Shown: positions 1 to 9,278, numbered from the stretch's first letter. The stretch is DNA of 64,000 nucleotides from JAGXRK01 sp963714415 (GCA_963714415.1 CAVQOL010000003.1:248001-312000), one strand, 5' to 3'. Program-made: numbers and translations. The notes: generated by a model not told the origin, from the sequence alone.

Positions 1-1
1 A

Positions 2-193
2 ATTGCTGGAAGATTAATCAGAGAAATAAATATTCCTCCTGGTCAAATGAACATTGGATTCAACCAATATTATTGGGATGGAAAAGATCAAGATGGTGAT
101 GAAATTGCAAATGGGTTGTATTTCTATAAAGTGATTACAAGGCACGAAGGTGAAACCAAAACAGTTACTCAAAAATTAGCTAAGGTTAAATAA
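2..193 (+). CDS. 3' end of a secreted protein with a type IX sorting domain (partial)
   Basis: Only the last 63 codons of a gene that starts upstream of the window are present. The readable protein has a glycine/aspartate-rich beta pattern (IAGRLIREI, then YYWDGKDQDGDEIANGLYFYK) and ends in a lysine-rich tail. This matches the FlgD-Ig-like C-terminal domain that sends proteins to type IX secretion in Bacteroidota. It closely resembles the end of the PorU-like gene at 28344-32339. The cargo itself cannot be identified. It ends 42 bases before glmS. Confidence 0.75.
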   Translation: MAGRLIREINIPPGQMNIGFNQYYWDGKDQDGDEIANGLYFYKVITRHEGETKTVTQKLAKVK

Positions 194-235
194 ATTTAAA
201 TTAATTTAGCATTATAATTTAATTCAGGGATATTT

Positions 236-2068
236 ATGTGTGGAATTGTTGGTTATATAGGAAATAAAAATTGTGTTCCAATTTTAATTAACGGACTTAA
301 ACGTCTTGAGTATCGTGGTTATGATTCAGCAGGTATTGGAATTATTAAGGATAAAAAATCATTAGTTATTAAAAATAAAGGCAAAGTATCTCTCTTAGAA
401 GAAAGAATCCAAAACCTGAATCTTATTTCAAATGTTGGAATTGCTCATACTCGATGGGCTACACATGGTATTCCAAATGAACTTAATGCACATCCTCATT
501 CAAACCATGATGGGTCTCTTTTTATTATTCATAATGGAATTATAGAAAACTTTCTCGTTTTGAAGAAAAATCTTTTAAATCAAGGTTATAGATTTAACAG
601 TGAAACAGATTCCGAAGTTTTGGTCCACTTAATTGACAGTTTTATAAAAGAGGGAAACGACCTGACAAAATCAGTACAGCTTGCTCTGAATGAAGTTGCA
701 GGAACCTATGGTTTAGCAGTTATTTATTCAGGTGAACCTGACAAAATCGTTGCAGCCAGAAAAGGATCTCCTCTGGTTGTGGGATTAGGTGAAAATGAAA
801 ATTTTATCGCTTCGGATGTTTCTGCTATACTATCACACACAAAACAGGTTGTATATCTTGAGGATGGTGAAGTTGCAGTGATCACAAAAAACAGTTTTAA
901 TGCAAAAACTATTTATGATAAAGAAATAGAAAAAGAAGTTCACGAAATTACAATGACACTGGAGGAGATCGATAAAGGCGGTTATCCTCACTTTATGCTT
1001 AAAGAAATTATGGAGCAGTCTGAAACAGTCAGAAATTCAATGCGCGGAAGAATTGTTTTAGATGAGGGAACTTCTAAGCTGGGTGGTTTGATAGATGTAA
1101 TTGACAGATTAATTAATTCCAAAAGAATTATTATTACAGCGTGCGGAACATCGTGGCATGCAGGTTTAGTTGGCGAATATATGATCGAACAATTTTGCCG
1201 CATTCCTACCGAAGTCGAATACGCATCTGAATTCAGATATCGTAATCCCATTGTTAATAAAGATGATGCAATCTTATTTATATCTCAAAGCGGTGAAACT
1301 GCAGATACTCTTGCAGCTTTGCAGGAAGCTAAAATGAAAGGAGCTTTGGTTTTAGGTATTTGTAATGTGGTTGGGAGTTCTATTGCAAGAGAAACAAATT
1401 CAGGTGTTTATACTCATGCGGGACCTGAGATTGGTGTTGCATCAACAAAAGCATTCACTTCGCAGCTTGTTGTATTAGCTCTTATATCTCTCTTAATAGC
1501 CAGAAGAAAAAATATGAGCTTAGTTGATGGCAAAGCATTAGCTGAGGAAATATTAGCCATTCCAGATAAAATAGAGTCAATATTAAAGTTAAACGATAAG
1601 ATTGAACAAATAGCTGATGAATTTAAGAATGCCAAAAACTTTCTCTATCTTGGTCGTGGTTATAACTTTCCCGTAGCACTGGAAGGCGCGCTTAAACTAA
1701 AAGAAATTTCTTACATACACGCAGAAGGTTATCCGGCTGCAGAAATGAAACACGGACCAATTGCATTGATTGATGAAAATATGCCTGCTATTTTCATTGC
1801 CCCAAAGGATTCTACTTACGAAAAAATTCTTAGTAATATTCAGGAAGTTAAAGCAAGAGGCGGAAGAATTATTGCTATTGCAAATGAAGATGATGATGAA
1901 ATAGATAAACTAGTAGATTTCAGTATAAAAATTCCTCAAACAATCAGAATGCTAATGCCTATCCTTACAGTAATACCGTTGCAATTATTGGCTTATCATA
2001 TTGCAGTTAAAAAAGGATTAAATGTGGATCAGCCAAGGAATCTTGCTAAAAGTGTAACAGTAGAATAA
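236..2068 (+). CDS. glmS: Glutamine-fructose-6-phosphate aminotransferase (isomerizing)
   Basis: Makes glucosamine-6-phosphate from fructose-6-phosphate and glutamine, the first committed step towards UDP-GlcNAc for peptidoglycan and surface glycans; cytoplasmic. The 610-residue length is normal. The protein opens MCGIVGYIG, giving the nucleophilic N-terminal Cys2 of class II glutamine amidotransferases, with HTRWATHG and HNGIIEN following. Two SIS sugar-isomerase domains follow, about residues 290-420 and 460-600 (SQSGETADTLAAL; AEGYPAAEMKHGP), and the conserved end NLAKSVTVE is intact. No glmS ribozyme-like or other leader structure was recognised in the 42-base upstream gap. Confidence 0.97.
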   Translation: MCGIVGYIGNKNCVPILINGLKRLEYRGYDSAGIGIIKDKKSLVIKNKGKVSLLEERIQNLNLISNVGIAHTRWATHGIPNELNAHPHSNHDGSLFIIHNGIIENFLVLKKNLLNQGYRFNSETDSEVLVHLIDSFIKEGNDLTKSVQLALNEVAGTYGLAVIYSGEPDKIVAARKGSPLVVGLGENENFIASDVSAILSHTKQVVYLEDGEVAVITKNSFNAKTIYDKEIEKEVHEITMTLEEIDKGGYPHFMLKEIMEQSETVRNSMRGRIVLDEGTSKLGGLIDVIDRLINSKRIIITACGTSWHAGLVGEYMIEQFCRIPTEVEYASEFRYRNPIVNKDDAILFISQSGETADTLAALQEAKMKGALVLGICNVVGSSIARETNSGVYTHAGPEIGVASTKAFTSQLVVLALISLLIARRKNMSLVDGKALAEEILAIPDKIESILKLNDKIEQIADEFKNAKNFLYLGRGYNFPVALEGALKLKEISYIHAEGYPAAEMKHGPIALIDENMPAIFIAPKDSTYEKILSNIQEVKARGGRIIAIANEDDDEIDKLVDFSIKIPQTIRMLMPILTVIPLQLLAYHIAVKKGLNVDQPRNLAKSVTVE

Positions 2069-2092
2069 TTTTCTCTAAACTTTTAATTTTAT

Positions 2093-2122
2093 TTGAGATT
2101 AGAAATAAAATCTATATTTTTG
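2093..2122 (+). promoter_or_regulatory. Bacteroidota-type promoter of tRNA-Phe
   Basis: TTG at 2093-2095, a 19-base spacer, then TATTTTTG at 2115-2122. This fits the Bacteroidota primary sigma pattern TTG-N(17-23)-TAnnTTTG. The -7 element ends 13 bases before the tRNA, leaving a very short leader. Positions are read directly; the assignment is by pattern. Confidence 0.65.
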
Positions 2123-2135
2123 TGCGCTAAAATAA

Positions 2136-2208
2136 GGGCAGATAGCTCAGTCGGTAGAGCAAAGGACTGAAAATCCTTGTGTCGGCGGTTCGATTCCGTC
2201 TCTGCCCA
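2136..2208 (+). tRNA. tRNA-Phe (GAA)
   Basis: A 73-base cloverleaf: acceptor strands GGGCAGA (2136-2142) and TCTGCCC (2201-2207) pair fully, the D-arm contains AGCTCAGTCGGTAGAGC, and the T-arm holds GGTTCGATTCC. The anticodon loop CTGAAAA places GAA at 2169-2171, reading Phe. No CCA is encoded. A Bacteroidota promoter lies just upstream and a hairpin terminator just downstream. Confidence 0.96.
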
Positions 2209-2242
2209 CTTGTCACGGCGAAGCAAAGCGAAGCCGGACATT

Positions 2243-2270
2243 AAACCCGCTTACCGAGGCGGGTTTTTTA
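2243..2270 (+). terminator. Rho-independent terminator after tRNA-Phe
   Basis: AAACCCGC (2243-2250) pairs with GCGGGTTT (2259-2266) around an 8-base loop, followed by a T-run. A second, weaker inverted repeat (TGTCACGGC/GCCGGACA, about 2212-2240) lies between the tRNA and this hairpin and may be a REP-like remnant. Confidence 0.8.
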
Positions 2271-2357
2271 TTTTCCATTCTTATTTATTAAGTACCTTCT
2301 TATTGAATTCAGTAATCACTCTAACTATATTTGAAAACAAACAAATAAAGCATTTTT

Positions 2358-3255
2358 ATGAATGAAAAAGTAATACTTCAAACAGACCTTCCTGAATTAA
2401 AACTTGTCAAACAAGGTAAAGTTCGTGATATTTATGATCTTGGTGAATATTTTCTGATCATTTCTACAGACAGACTTTCAGCATTTGATGTAATAATGGG
2501 GCAGGGAATTCCATTTAAAGGAAAAGTGCTTACAAAAATTTCTGAGTTCTGGTTCAAATTTTCAGAGGGAATAATTAGAAAATCATTTAGTATCAACAGA
2601 TGTTAACGAATATCCTGAAATCTGCAAACAATACGCTGAGGATCTTCAGGGCAGAAGTATGCTTGTTAAAAAAGCAGAAGTAGTTCCAATTGAAAGTGTT
2701 GTAAGAGGATATATTTCAGGTTCTGGTTGGGTTGATTATAAGAAAACGGGAAAAATTTGTGGAATCAATCTGCCTGAAGGATTGCAGGAATCGGAAAAGT
2801 TTCCGGAAATACTTTTTACTCCTGCTACCAAAGCTGAAATAGGTTTACACGACGAAAATATTTCTGAAAATGAAGCGAAGAAAATTGCCGGCACAGATGT
2901 TATCGAAACATTGAAAAATAAAACTATTGAGATTTATAAAGCTGCCTCTGACTATGCACTAAGTAAAGGAATTATTATTGCCGATACTAAAATGGAATTT
3001 GGTATTTACAAAGAAAAAATAATTCTTATTGATGAACTCCTAACACCCGATTCATCACGTTTCTGGCCTCTGGATAAATATGAAAAGGGAAGAGGGCAGG
3101 AAAGTTATGATAAACAGTTCGTCCGTGATTATTTAATTTCCATTAATTTTAATAAACAGCCGCCGCCGCCCGAATTGCCAAAAGATGTGATTGAAAAAAC
3201 TTCGGAAAAATATCTTGATGTTCTTTACAAGTTAACAGGAATGAAATTAATATAA
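2358..3255 (+). CDS. purC: Phosphoribosylaminoimidazole-succinocarboxamide synthase, frame-disrupted
   Basis: SAICAR synthetase of purine biosynthesis; ATP-dependent ligation of aspartate to CAIR. The first frame reads KVRDIYDLG and STDRLSAFDV, typical of the PurC N-terminus. It then runs out of frame at about 2577. The remaining protein continues one frame over with ESVVRGYISGSGW, DTKMEFGI and LTPDSSRFW, the conserved core and C-terminus. Removing the single A at 2577 joins the halves (GII-ENHLVSTDVNEYPEI) into one protein of about 298 residues, normal for the family. Because purC is normally required, a sequence error is more likely than a true pseudogene. The stop overlaps the next ATG by one base. 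Confidence 0.9.
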
Positions 3256-3548
3256 TGCTTCCCATTCAGATAAAAATAATTGGCAATAAAGATTTATATG
3301 TTAAGTGGGATGATAATTCGGAATCAGTAATTAATTTTATGAAATTAAGAAAGTTTTGTCCCTGTGCTACTTGTGCTTCAGAAAGAGAAGAGCAGAGCGA
3401 AACATTTATTCCAATATTTTCGGGTAATCAAATAACAGTTAAAAGTATTCAGCAAGTTGGAAGTTATGCAATTTCAATTCATTGGAAAGACGGACATAAT
3501 ACCGGAATATTTGAATTTCCTTTTCTTAAATCTCTTGCGGAAAACTGA
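3255..3548 (+). CDS. DUF971 family protein
   Basis: A 97-residue protein of the DUF971 / gamma-butyrobetaine-hydroxylase-N-terminal-like family, recognised from the pattern LYVKWDD near the start, the cluster CPCATCASE around residue 37, and SYAISIHWKDGHNTGIFEF near the end. Family members are small beta-rich proteins, sometimes fused to iron-sulphur or hydroxylase domains; their role alone is not settled. It overlaps the purC stop and is itself overlapped by the pgsA start, so it is probably co-translated with both. No enzyme activity is claimed. Confidence 0.85.
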   Translation: MLPIQIKIIGNKDLYVKWDDNSESVINFMKLRKFCPCATCASEREEQSETFIPIFSGNQITVKSIQQVGSYAISIHWKDGHNTGIFEFPFLKSLAEN

Positions 3549-4153
3549 TGGTACTACCTAATCAGCTAACAGTTTTAAGGATAATTCTTACTCCGGTTTT
3601 CCTTTTTCTTTTTCTTTCCGGTGAATCGTACCTGATTCAAATTTCTCTGGGTGTTTTTTTTATTGCAGCATTAACAGATTGGTATGATGGCTGGCTTGCA
3701 AGAAAATTTAACTACATAACTGAATGGGGAAAATTCTGGGATCCAATGGCAGATAAAATATTAACTTCTGCTGCTTTTATTGGATTCGTCATTATTGGAG
3801 TTTTGCCGTGGTGGATGGTCTTTTTAATTATAGCAAGAGATGTAATCATTACTGCGTTGCGTTTGTTTGCAGAGAATCGCGGAACTAATTTTATCACTAG
3901 TTATTATGCAAAATGGAAAACTTTATTCCAAATGATTTTCCTTTATTATTTACTTATTGTTTACACAGCTATTAACACTGTATCAATTTATTTTGGTAAT
4001 GAAGTTATCTTCTCTGTTCTCTGGGATAAGAATTTAATTTATTTCTCGACGCTATTAATAACTATTATTACAGTTCATTCCGGTTATACGTATCTTTATA
4101 GTAATAGAAAACTTATTGCAGAATTATTCCGTGAAACAAATAAGATTGTTTGA
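3548..4153 (+). CDS. pgsA: CDP-diacylglycerol-glycerol-3-phosphate 3-phosphatidyltransferase
   Basis: Transfers phosphatidyl from CDP-diacylglycerol to glycerol-3-phosphate, giving phosphatidylglycerophosphate; integral membrane. The CDP-alcohol phosphotransferase signature D-x2-DG-x2-AR-x8-G-x3-D-x3-D is complete, starting at the DWYDGWLAR motif and ending in the WDPMADK motif (about residues 43-70). The 201 residues contain about five hydrophobic segments. The next gene, pgpA, removes the phosphate from its product, so the two are consecutive steps with overlapping reading frames. Confidence 0.93.
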   Translation: MVLPNQLTVLRIILTPVFLFLFLSGESYLIQISLGVFFIAALTDWYDGWLARKFNYITEWGKFWDPMADKILTSAAFIGFVIIGVLPWWMVFLIIARDVIITALRLFAENRGTNFITSYYAKWKTLFQMIFLYYLLIVYTAINTVSIYFGNEVIFSVLWDKNLIYFSTLLITIITVHSGYTYLYSNRKLIAELFRETNKIV

Positions 4154-4592
4154 AAAAATTATTGGTTCGGGATTCTTTACCGGGTATATTCCGGTTGCAT
4201 CAGGCACTTTTGGAAGTCTTGTAGCATTGCTCATTTATTTTATACCGGGATTCGAACAAGCTGTTATAATTATTCCTGTAACAATTATAACTTTTGTAAT
4301 TGGTCTTTACATATCTGATAAATTTGAAAAAGTTTATGGTGATGATCCTGCTCAATGCACTATAGACGAAATAGTCGGAACCTGGATAGCATTATTATTT
4401 TTACCAAAAACAATTGGTATTGCATTAACGTCGTTCTTTATTTGGAGAATACTTGATATAATAAAACCGCCTCCGGCAAAACAGTCCGAAAACTTGAAAG
4501 GCGGTTGGGGAATAATGATGGATGACGTTATCTCCGGTTTTTATACGTTAGTCATTATGCATATTTTTATTCTTATTATCGGTAAATATTGA
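4116..4592 (+). CDS. pgpA: Phosphatidylglycerophosphatase A
   Basis: Dephosphorylates phosphatidylglycerophosphate to phosphatidylglycerol. Family landmarks are GYIPVASGTFGSLVAL near the N-terminus, CTIDEIVGTW in the middle and the late DDVISGFYT segment; several membrane helices are evident. The first ATG is at 4116, overlapping pgsA by 38 bases. A GTG at 4131 would give a start nearer the usual PgpA N-terminus and cannot be excluded. Tight overlap with pgsA supports a phospholipid operon. Confidence 0.92.
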   Translation: MQNYSVKQIRLFEKIIGSGFFTGYIPVASGTFGSLVALLIYFIPGFEQAVIIIPVTIITFVIGLYISDKFEKVYGDDPAQCTIDEIVGTWIALLFLPKTIGIALTSFFIWRILDIIKPPPAKQSENLKGGWGIMMDDVISGFYTLVIMHIFILIIGKY

Positions 4593-4602
4593 AGAGAAAA
4601 AA

Positions 4603-5859
4603 ATGAAAGCTTATTTAATTTCAATTGGTGATGAATTACTGATCGGGCAGACAATAAATACTAATGCTGCTGTTATCGGTAATAAATTATCAGATATAAA
4701 CGTTGATGTAGTTAAGGTTTGTGCCGTCAAAGATGATGAGCAGGATATTATTTCTGAACTCAATCTCGCAAAAGAAAAATCTGATGTTATTATTATTACT
4801 GGTGGATTAGGTCCAACACACGATGATATAACAAAGAAGACGATAATTAATTACTTCAAAACAGAGCTTATTGAAAATACGGAAGTGCTGGAAAATATCA
4901 GAACTCTTTTTGCAAAAAGAGAAAGACAGGTCACTCCATTGAATGAACAACAAGCTTTAGTGCCTAAAATTGCTGAAGTTATTCGTAATGAATATGGGAC
5001 TGCTCCCGGAATGTGGATAGAAAATGAAAAGAAAATCTTTGTAATTATGCCTGGTGTTCCTCATGAGATGAAACCAATGATGGAAAATTTTGTTATTCCG
5101 AGATTAACAGAAATTGCAGCTTCTGAAGGATTACTAGTAAGAAGATTAATTCTTCAGACTACCGGAATTCCTGAATCAACCTTGTATGAAAAACTTGGTG
5201 ACTTGAATGAGATTTTACAAGGTGCTGAACTTGCATTTCTTCCTTCAGCATTTGGTGTAAAATTAAGAGTTACCATTAAAACTGATAATGAAGAAAATGC
5301 TAAAAATAAACTTATGGAAATTGAACAGAAAATAAGGGGAAAAGTCGGTAGATATGTCTATGCAAGAGGTGAAGAAAAACTAGAAGAAACCGTTGGAAGA
5401 TTATTAAAAGAAAGAGACCTTACTCTTGCAATTGCTGAATCCTGTACCGGTGGAAGTATTTGTAATTTGATTACCAACATAAGCGGAAGCAGTATGTATT
5501 TTGAACGTGGAGTTATTTCGTACAGCAATGCTGCAAAAGTTGAAATTCTTAATGTTGATGAAGATACTCTTACAAAATTTGGAGCAGTAAGTCAGGAAGT
5601 TGCGATGCAAATGGCAGAGGGAGTTAGATCAACAAGCGGTGCTGGTATAGGAATTTCTGTTACAGGTATTCTGGGCCCAACCGGTGCAACTACAGATAAG
5701 CCCGTTGGTTTGGTTTATATTGGCTATTGTGACGAAAAAGTATGTTCCGCTAAGAAATTTATGTTCGGTAATGACAGATTGATTAACAAGAAAAGAGCAT
5801 CTCAGGCTGCACTTGATATGATCAGAAGAAATTTATTAGGAATTTCTCTGGATGATTAG
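4603..5859 (+). CDS. cinA: CinA family protein (nicotinamide mononucleotide deamidase)
   Basis: A 418-residue two-domain CinA. Residues about 1-170 form the MoaB/MoeA-like domain (ISIGDELLIGQTINTNA; ITGGLGPTHDD). The C-terminal domain, from about residue 265, is the PncC amidase (LAIAESCTGGSICNLIT; YSNAAKVEIL; VTGILGPTGAT). The family recycles NMN to nicotinate mononucleotide and has been linked to recombination and competence through its common neighbour recA, which is present here two genes downstream. The short spacing before and the overlap with thpR suggest one transcript cinA-thpR-recA-recX. Confidence 0.95.
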   Translation: MKAYLISIGDELLIGQTINTNAAVIGNKLSDINVDVVKVCAVKDDEQDIISELNLAKEKSDVIIITGGLGPTHDDITKKTIINYFKTELIENTEVLENIRTLFAKRERQVTPLNEQQALVPKIAEVIRNEYGTAPGMWIENEKKIFVIMPGVPHEMKPMMENFVIPRLTEIAASEGLLVRRLILQTTGIPESTLYEKLGDLNEILQGAELAFLPSAFGVKLRVTIKTDNEENAKNKLMEIEQKIRGKVGRYVYARGEEKLEETVGRLLKERDLTLAIAESCTGGSICNLITNISGSSMYFERGVISYSNAAKVEILNVDEDTLTKFGAVSQEVAMQMAEGVRSTSGAGIGISVTGILGPTGATTDKPVGLVYIGYCDEKVCSAKKFMFGNDRLINKKRASQAALDMIRRNLLGISLDD

Positions 5860-6400
5860 ACTTTTTGTTGCACTTGAAATTCCTGATTATGTTAAAGATG
5901 TTTTGTTCGAAATGCGAAAAACAATTTGTGATGATGAAATAAATTTCCGATGGGAACCAAAAGAGAAAATTCATGTTACACTAAAGTTTATCGGAGATAT
6001 TAAAAATGAGTTATTGCCCGATATAAAAACAAATTTGTTATTTCTGGAAAGTTTTAATAAAATAAAATGTGAAATAAATAAATTTGGTTTCTTTTTTCGT
6101 GATGGTGTTCCGCGGATTCTCTGGTCTTCTCTTAAATTAGATTCATGTGTTGATGATATTGTCAATAAACTTAACAACGAACTTATAAAGTACGCTATTG
6201 AAAAAGAGAAAAGAAAATTCAAACCACATCTAACTCTGTTAAGAATTAAAAAAAATCCGGGTTCAGATTTTTTAAATAGTTTTAATGACTTTAGTTTCGA
6301 ACCAATAAAATTTGAAGCAGATAAAATAGTATTATATAGAAGTGAATTACATAAAAGCGGATCAGAATATTTTGAAATTAAAACATATAATTTAAACTGA
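5852..6400 (+). CDS. thpR: RNA 2',3'-cyclic phosphodiesterase (2'-5' RNA ligase family)
   Basis: A 182-residue member of the 2H phosphoesterase superfamily. Both catalytic H-x-T/S-L-x motifs are present: HVTLKF at residue 41 and HLTLLR at residue 125. The start RLFVALEIPD is typical of ThpR. These enzymes open 2',3'-cyclic phosphate RNA ends in vitro; their cellular role is unclear. The start overlaps the cinA stop by 8 bases and recA follows after 10 bases, a cinA-thpR-recA order seen in other bacteria. Confidence 0.93.
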   Translation: MIRLFVALEIPDYVKDVLFEMRKTICDDEINFRWEPKEKIHVTLKFIGDIKNELLPDIKTNLLFLESFNKIKCEINKFGFFFRDGVPRILWSSLKLDSCVDDIVNKLNNELIKYAIEKEKRKFKPHLTLLRIKKNPGSDFLNSFNDFSFEPIKFEADKIVLYRSELHKSGSEYFEIKTYNLN

Positions 6401-6410
6401 GGTAAAAGTT

Positions 6411-7472
6411 ATGAGTACTGATAAAGAACAAAAGCTGAAGATAATTGAGGACGCTATTGCCAGTATTGAAAAAACTTACGGCAAAGGTTCAATAATGAAA
6501 CTTGGCGATGGTGTAATTAATCACATCGAAGCTATACCAACCGGTGCACTTTCTTTAGATTATGCACTTGGTATAGGTGGGATTCCCAGAGGTAGAGTTA
6601 CTGAAGTCTATGGACCCGAATCAAGCGGTAAGACTACTTTGTGTCTTCACGTTATTGCTGAAGCTCAGAAAATGGGCGGACTTGCAGCTTTCATTGATGC
6701 CGAGCATGCACTCGATGTTCATTATGCGAAAAGACTCGGTGTTGATACTGCAAATCTATTAATCTCACAACCTGATTATGGTGAACAAGCTCTTGAGATT
6801 ACAGATACACTTGTTAGGAGTAATGCGTTAGACATTATTGTAATTGATTCAGTTGCTGCATTAGTTCCGCGTTCTGAAATTGAAGGCGAAATGGGCGATG
6901 CTACTATGGCAGTTCAGGCAAGATTAATGTCTCAGGCACTAAGAAAATTAACTGGAGCAATTTCAAAGTCTAAAACTGCCGTTGTATTTATTAATCAACT
7001 CAGAAGTAAAATTGGTGTTGTGTTTGGAAATCCTGAAACGACAACCGGTGGAAATGCACTTAAATTTTACTCTTCTGTTAGAATTGATATCAGAAGAATA
7101 GCTGCAATTAAAGAAGGTGAAAACGTAATTGGCAACAGAACAAAAGTTAAAATTGTTAAAAGTAAAGTTGCTCCACCTTTCAAACAGGTTGAATTTGATA
7201 TTCTTTATAATGAAGGAATCAGCAAAACCGGCGATTTGATTGATCTGGGAATTGAACTCGGATTTATCAAGAAAGGCGGCGCCTGGTTTACTTACGGTGA
7301 AGAAAGGATTCAGGGCAGGGAACAGTTCAGACAAAAATTGCTTGAAGATCCTGCTTTTATGAATAAACTTGATAAGGAAGTTCGGGAAAAACTTGGATTC
7401 TCAGGTTCTAAACGAACCGATACTCCTGAAGTAAAAGAAGATGAAAAATCAAAAGGAAAGAAGAGCAAGTAG
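6411..7472 (+). CDS. recA: Recombinase RecA
   Basis: Strand-exchange ATPase of homologous recombination and the co-protease of the SOS response. The Walker A motif GPESSGKT is at residues 68-75, followed by the IVIDSVAALVPRSEIEGE segment (Walker B region and MAW-type motif) and the L2-type VFINQLRSKIGVVFGNPETT segment. The 353-residue length is normal, with a lysine-rich acidic tail. The start follows the AGGT of TGAGGTAAAAGTT. No LexA-type operator was recognised upstream, as expected if the gene is expressed from the cinA operon. Confidence 0.98.
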   Translation: MSTDKEQKLKIIEDAIASIEKTYGKGSIMKLGDGVINHIEAIPTGALSLDYALGIGGIPRGRVTEVYGPESSGKTTLCLHVIAEAQKMGGLAAFIDAEHALDVHYAKRLGVDTANLLISQPDYGEQALEITDTLVRSNALDIIVIDSVAALVPRSEIEGEMGDATMAVQARLMSQALRKLTGAISKSKTAVVFINQLRSKIGVVFGNPETTTGGNALKFYSSVRIDIRRIAAIKEGENVIGNRTKVKIVKSKVAPPFKQVEFDILYNEGISKTGDLIDLGIELGFIKKGGAWFTYGEERIQGREQFRQKLLEDPAFMNKLDKEVREKLGFSGSKRTDTPEVKEDEKSKGKKSK

Positions 7473-7487
7473 TTTCTCTTACTTAAA

Positions 7488-8129
7488 ATGATTATTGAAA
7501 GAATTGCTAAAAAGGATAATGAAACTGTAATAATTTATTTGGATAACAGCGAAAAACTTTTTCTTTCATACGAAGTATTACTTAAAAGCGGTCTTAGGAA
7601 AGGATCTGAAATTTCCGAAGACCGTTTTGATTTTTTAGTGCTGCAAAATAGAAAATATCATATCAGACAAAAGGCAATTTCGTTCCTTGCAAAGCGTATC
7701 CATTCTAAAAGAGAACTTGAAATAAAATTAAGAAAAAAGAATTACGAAAAAGAATTAATTGATGACGTGCTTAATGAATTACTTGCAAAAGGATTAATTG
7801 ATGACGCTGCTTTTGCAAATCAGTTTACTGATGAAAAGATAAACAGAAAAAAATGGGGATTGCTAAAAGTTAAAAGTGAATTATTCAAAAAAGGTATTGC
7901 CGCTGAAGTAGTTGAGGATGTACTAAAAGAATATTCTGATTCGGAAAATCAGATTAGTAATGCTTTATCCCTTGCTGAAAAGAAATTAAATATTATCTTA
8001 AAAAGAGAAAGTGATAAGAAAAAATTAAAACAGAAAATAATCGCTTATCTTGTTTCACGTGGTTTCAGCTATAATGTTGCTTTAGAGACTATCCAAAAAT
8101 TAATCACTGATTCAGATGATCAGGAATGA
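7488..8129 (+). CDS. recX: Regulatory protein RecX
   Basis: Modulates RecA filaments, usually as an inhibitor. The 213 residues show the RecX three-helix repeats: SFLAKRIHSKRELEIKLRKK, then ELLAKGLIDDAAFANQFTDEK with RKKWGLLKVKSELFKKGI, and a final KIIAYLVSRGFSYNVALE. It sits 15 bases after recA, the classical arrangement. It ends in a 10-base convergent overlap with the NUDIX gene on the opposite strand. Confidence 0.93.
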   Translation: MIIERIAKKDNETVIIYLDNSEKLFLSYEVLLKSGLRKGSEISEDRFDFLVLQNRKYHIRQKAISFLAKRIHSKRELEIKLRKKNYEKELIDDVLNELLAKGLIDDAAFANQFTDEKINRKKWGLLKVKSELFKKGIAAEVVEDVLKEYSDSENQISNALSLAEKKLNIILKRESDKKKLKQKIIAYLVSRGFSYNVALETIQKLITDSDDQE

Positions 8130-8539
8130 TTTAACATTTTTTCTAATTTAGTTAAATAATTTTTCAGGTACGTTAATTCTAATTTTTCAAGAGCATCTTC
8201 ATAAGAATGCCATTTTCTTTTTCGCATATTCATTTCAGGATAAGTATCCAGTTCCTTTGTTACTTCCATTGAATAGACTTTTACAATAGTTATCCCTGCT
8301 CCTTTTTCAACTTTAAACTCGCCAAGCTCAACTGTTTCATTTGCTCCCTGAATTCCAGCTTCTTCATACGCTTCCTTTTTTGCCGATTCAAATGCTGAAA
8401 GATTGAATTCAACAAATCCTTTTGGAACAATCCACTTCTTTTTTCTTAAGGAAGTGATAAGGAGAATTTCAAGATTCCCATTATTAATGCGATAAGGAAT
8501 TACGCAAGATTGATAAAAGGTGTATTCTGGATCTGCCAT
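8120..8539 (-). CDS. NUDIX hydrolase
   Basis: A 139-residue NUDIX-fold protein. The Nudix box is readable from PKGFVEF through KKEAYEEAGI (about residues 38-62). The catalytic REXXEE portion is present as KEAYEE. The first Glu of the textbook box (GX5E) is replaced by Leu, as in a bacterial DIPP/MutT-like subgroup, so the substrate is probably a nucleoside or inositol polyphosphate, but this is not determinable. It stands alone on the minus strand between recX and a peroxiredoxin. Confidence 0.85.
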   Translation of the reverse strand: MADPEYTFYQSCVIPYRINNGNLEILLITSLRKKKWIVPKGFVEFNLSAFESAKKEAYEEAGIQGANETVELGEFKVEKGAGITIVKVYSMEVTKELDTYPEMNMRKRKWHSYEDALEKLELTYLKNYLTKLEKMLNHS

Positions 8540-8786
8540 TTATTTAATTCTTATTTGTTTATTCATTAATTACTTAAAATTATTATACTAATCTAAGCAA
8601 TAATTAAGTTTTCTTTTTGCTTAAATAGTCAAACAATTAACAATGCAAATAAATTCAGTTATAAAGTATTTAAATTATTTAATATTTTCATAATACTAGT
8701 TAAACTTGATAGTAGGTTGAACTATGGATAACTTTAACTACAAAGTCACAAATATTTTCATACAATTTTTTATTTTAGGAGTAGTT

Positions 8787-9260
8787 ATGTCATTAAAAAT
8801 AGGTGATAAAGCGCCGGATTTTACTTTGTTTAATCAAGACGCAGAGAAAGTTACATTAAGTTCTTTTACCGGAAAAAATGTTGTGGTACTTTTCTTTCCA
8901 TTTGCTAATACAGGAGGTTGTACAAAAGAACTTTGTACATTCCGGGATGAATTAAAAGTATATGAGAATTTGAATGCTCAGGTTCTTGCAATTAGTGTTG
9001 ATAGTCATTTTTCATTAAAGATGTTTGCCGATAAAAATAACTATACCTTTCCGCTGCTGAGCGATTTCAATAAAGAGGTAATAAAGGCTTATGGAGTTGA
9101 ATCGGAAAATTTTGTTCCTGGTAAATTTGATTATTATGGTGTTGCAAAAAGATCAGCTTTTGTTGTTGATAAAAAAGGTATTTTGAAATATGTTGAAGTT
9201 CTTGATAGTCCAGGTGAAGAACCAAATTATCTAAATATTAAGAAATCACTCGAATCATAA
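8787..9260 (+). CDS. Peroxiredoxin (AhpC/TSA family)
   Basis: A 157-residue thiol peroxidase. The fold is shown by IGDKAPDFTLFNQD, then the active-site segment FPFANTGGCTKELCTFRDE, with the peroxidatic Cys at residue 45 and a second Cys at 50 as in BCP-type enzymes. The frame is open from 8724, but the ATG at 8787 is preferred because it follows TTAGGAGTAGTT and gives the family's usual N-terminus. It is followed by a hairpin and then a second, more canonical Bcp gene, so the window encodes two tandem but separately terminated peroxiredoxins. Confidence 0.88.
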   Translation: MSLKIGDKAPDFTLFNQDAEKVTLSSFTGKNVVVLFFPFANTGGCTKELCTFRDELKVYENLNAQVLAISVDSHFSLKMFADKNNYTFPLLSDFNKEVIKAYGVESENFVPGKFDYYGVAKRSAFVVDKKGILKYVEVLDSPGEEPNYLNIKKSLES

Positions 9261-9278
9261 TTTATTGTAGTAAATATC

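Noticed and set aside
236..2068. glmS ribozyme or riboswitch upstream
   Set aside because: The 42-base gap before glmS is too short and has no matching structure.
2177..2365. Plus-strand frame overlapping the 3' part of tRNA-Phe and the terminator
   Set aside because: Its start lies inside the tRNA and its sequence is the typical arginine-rich artefact of reading a tRNA; no family match.
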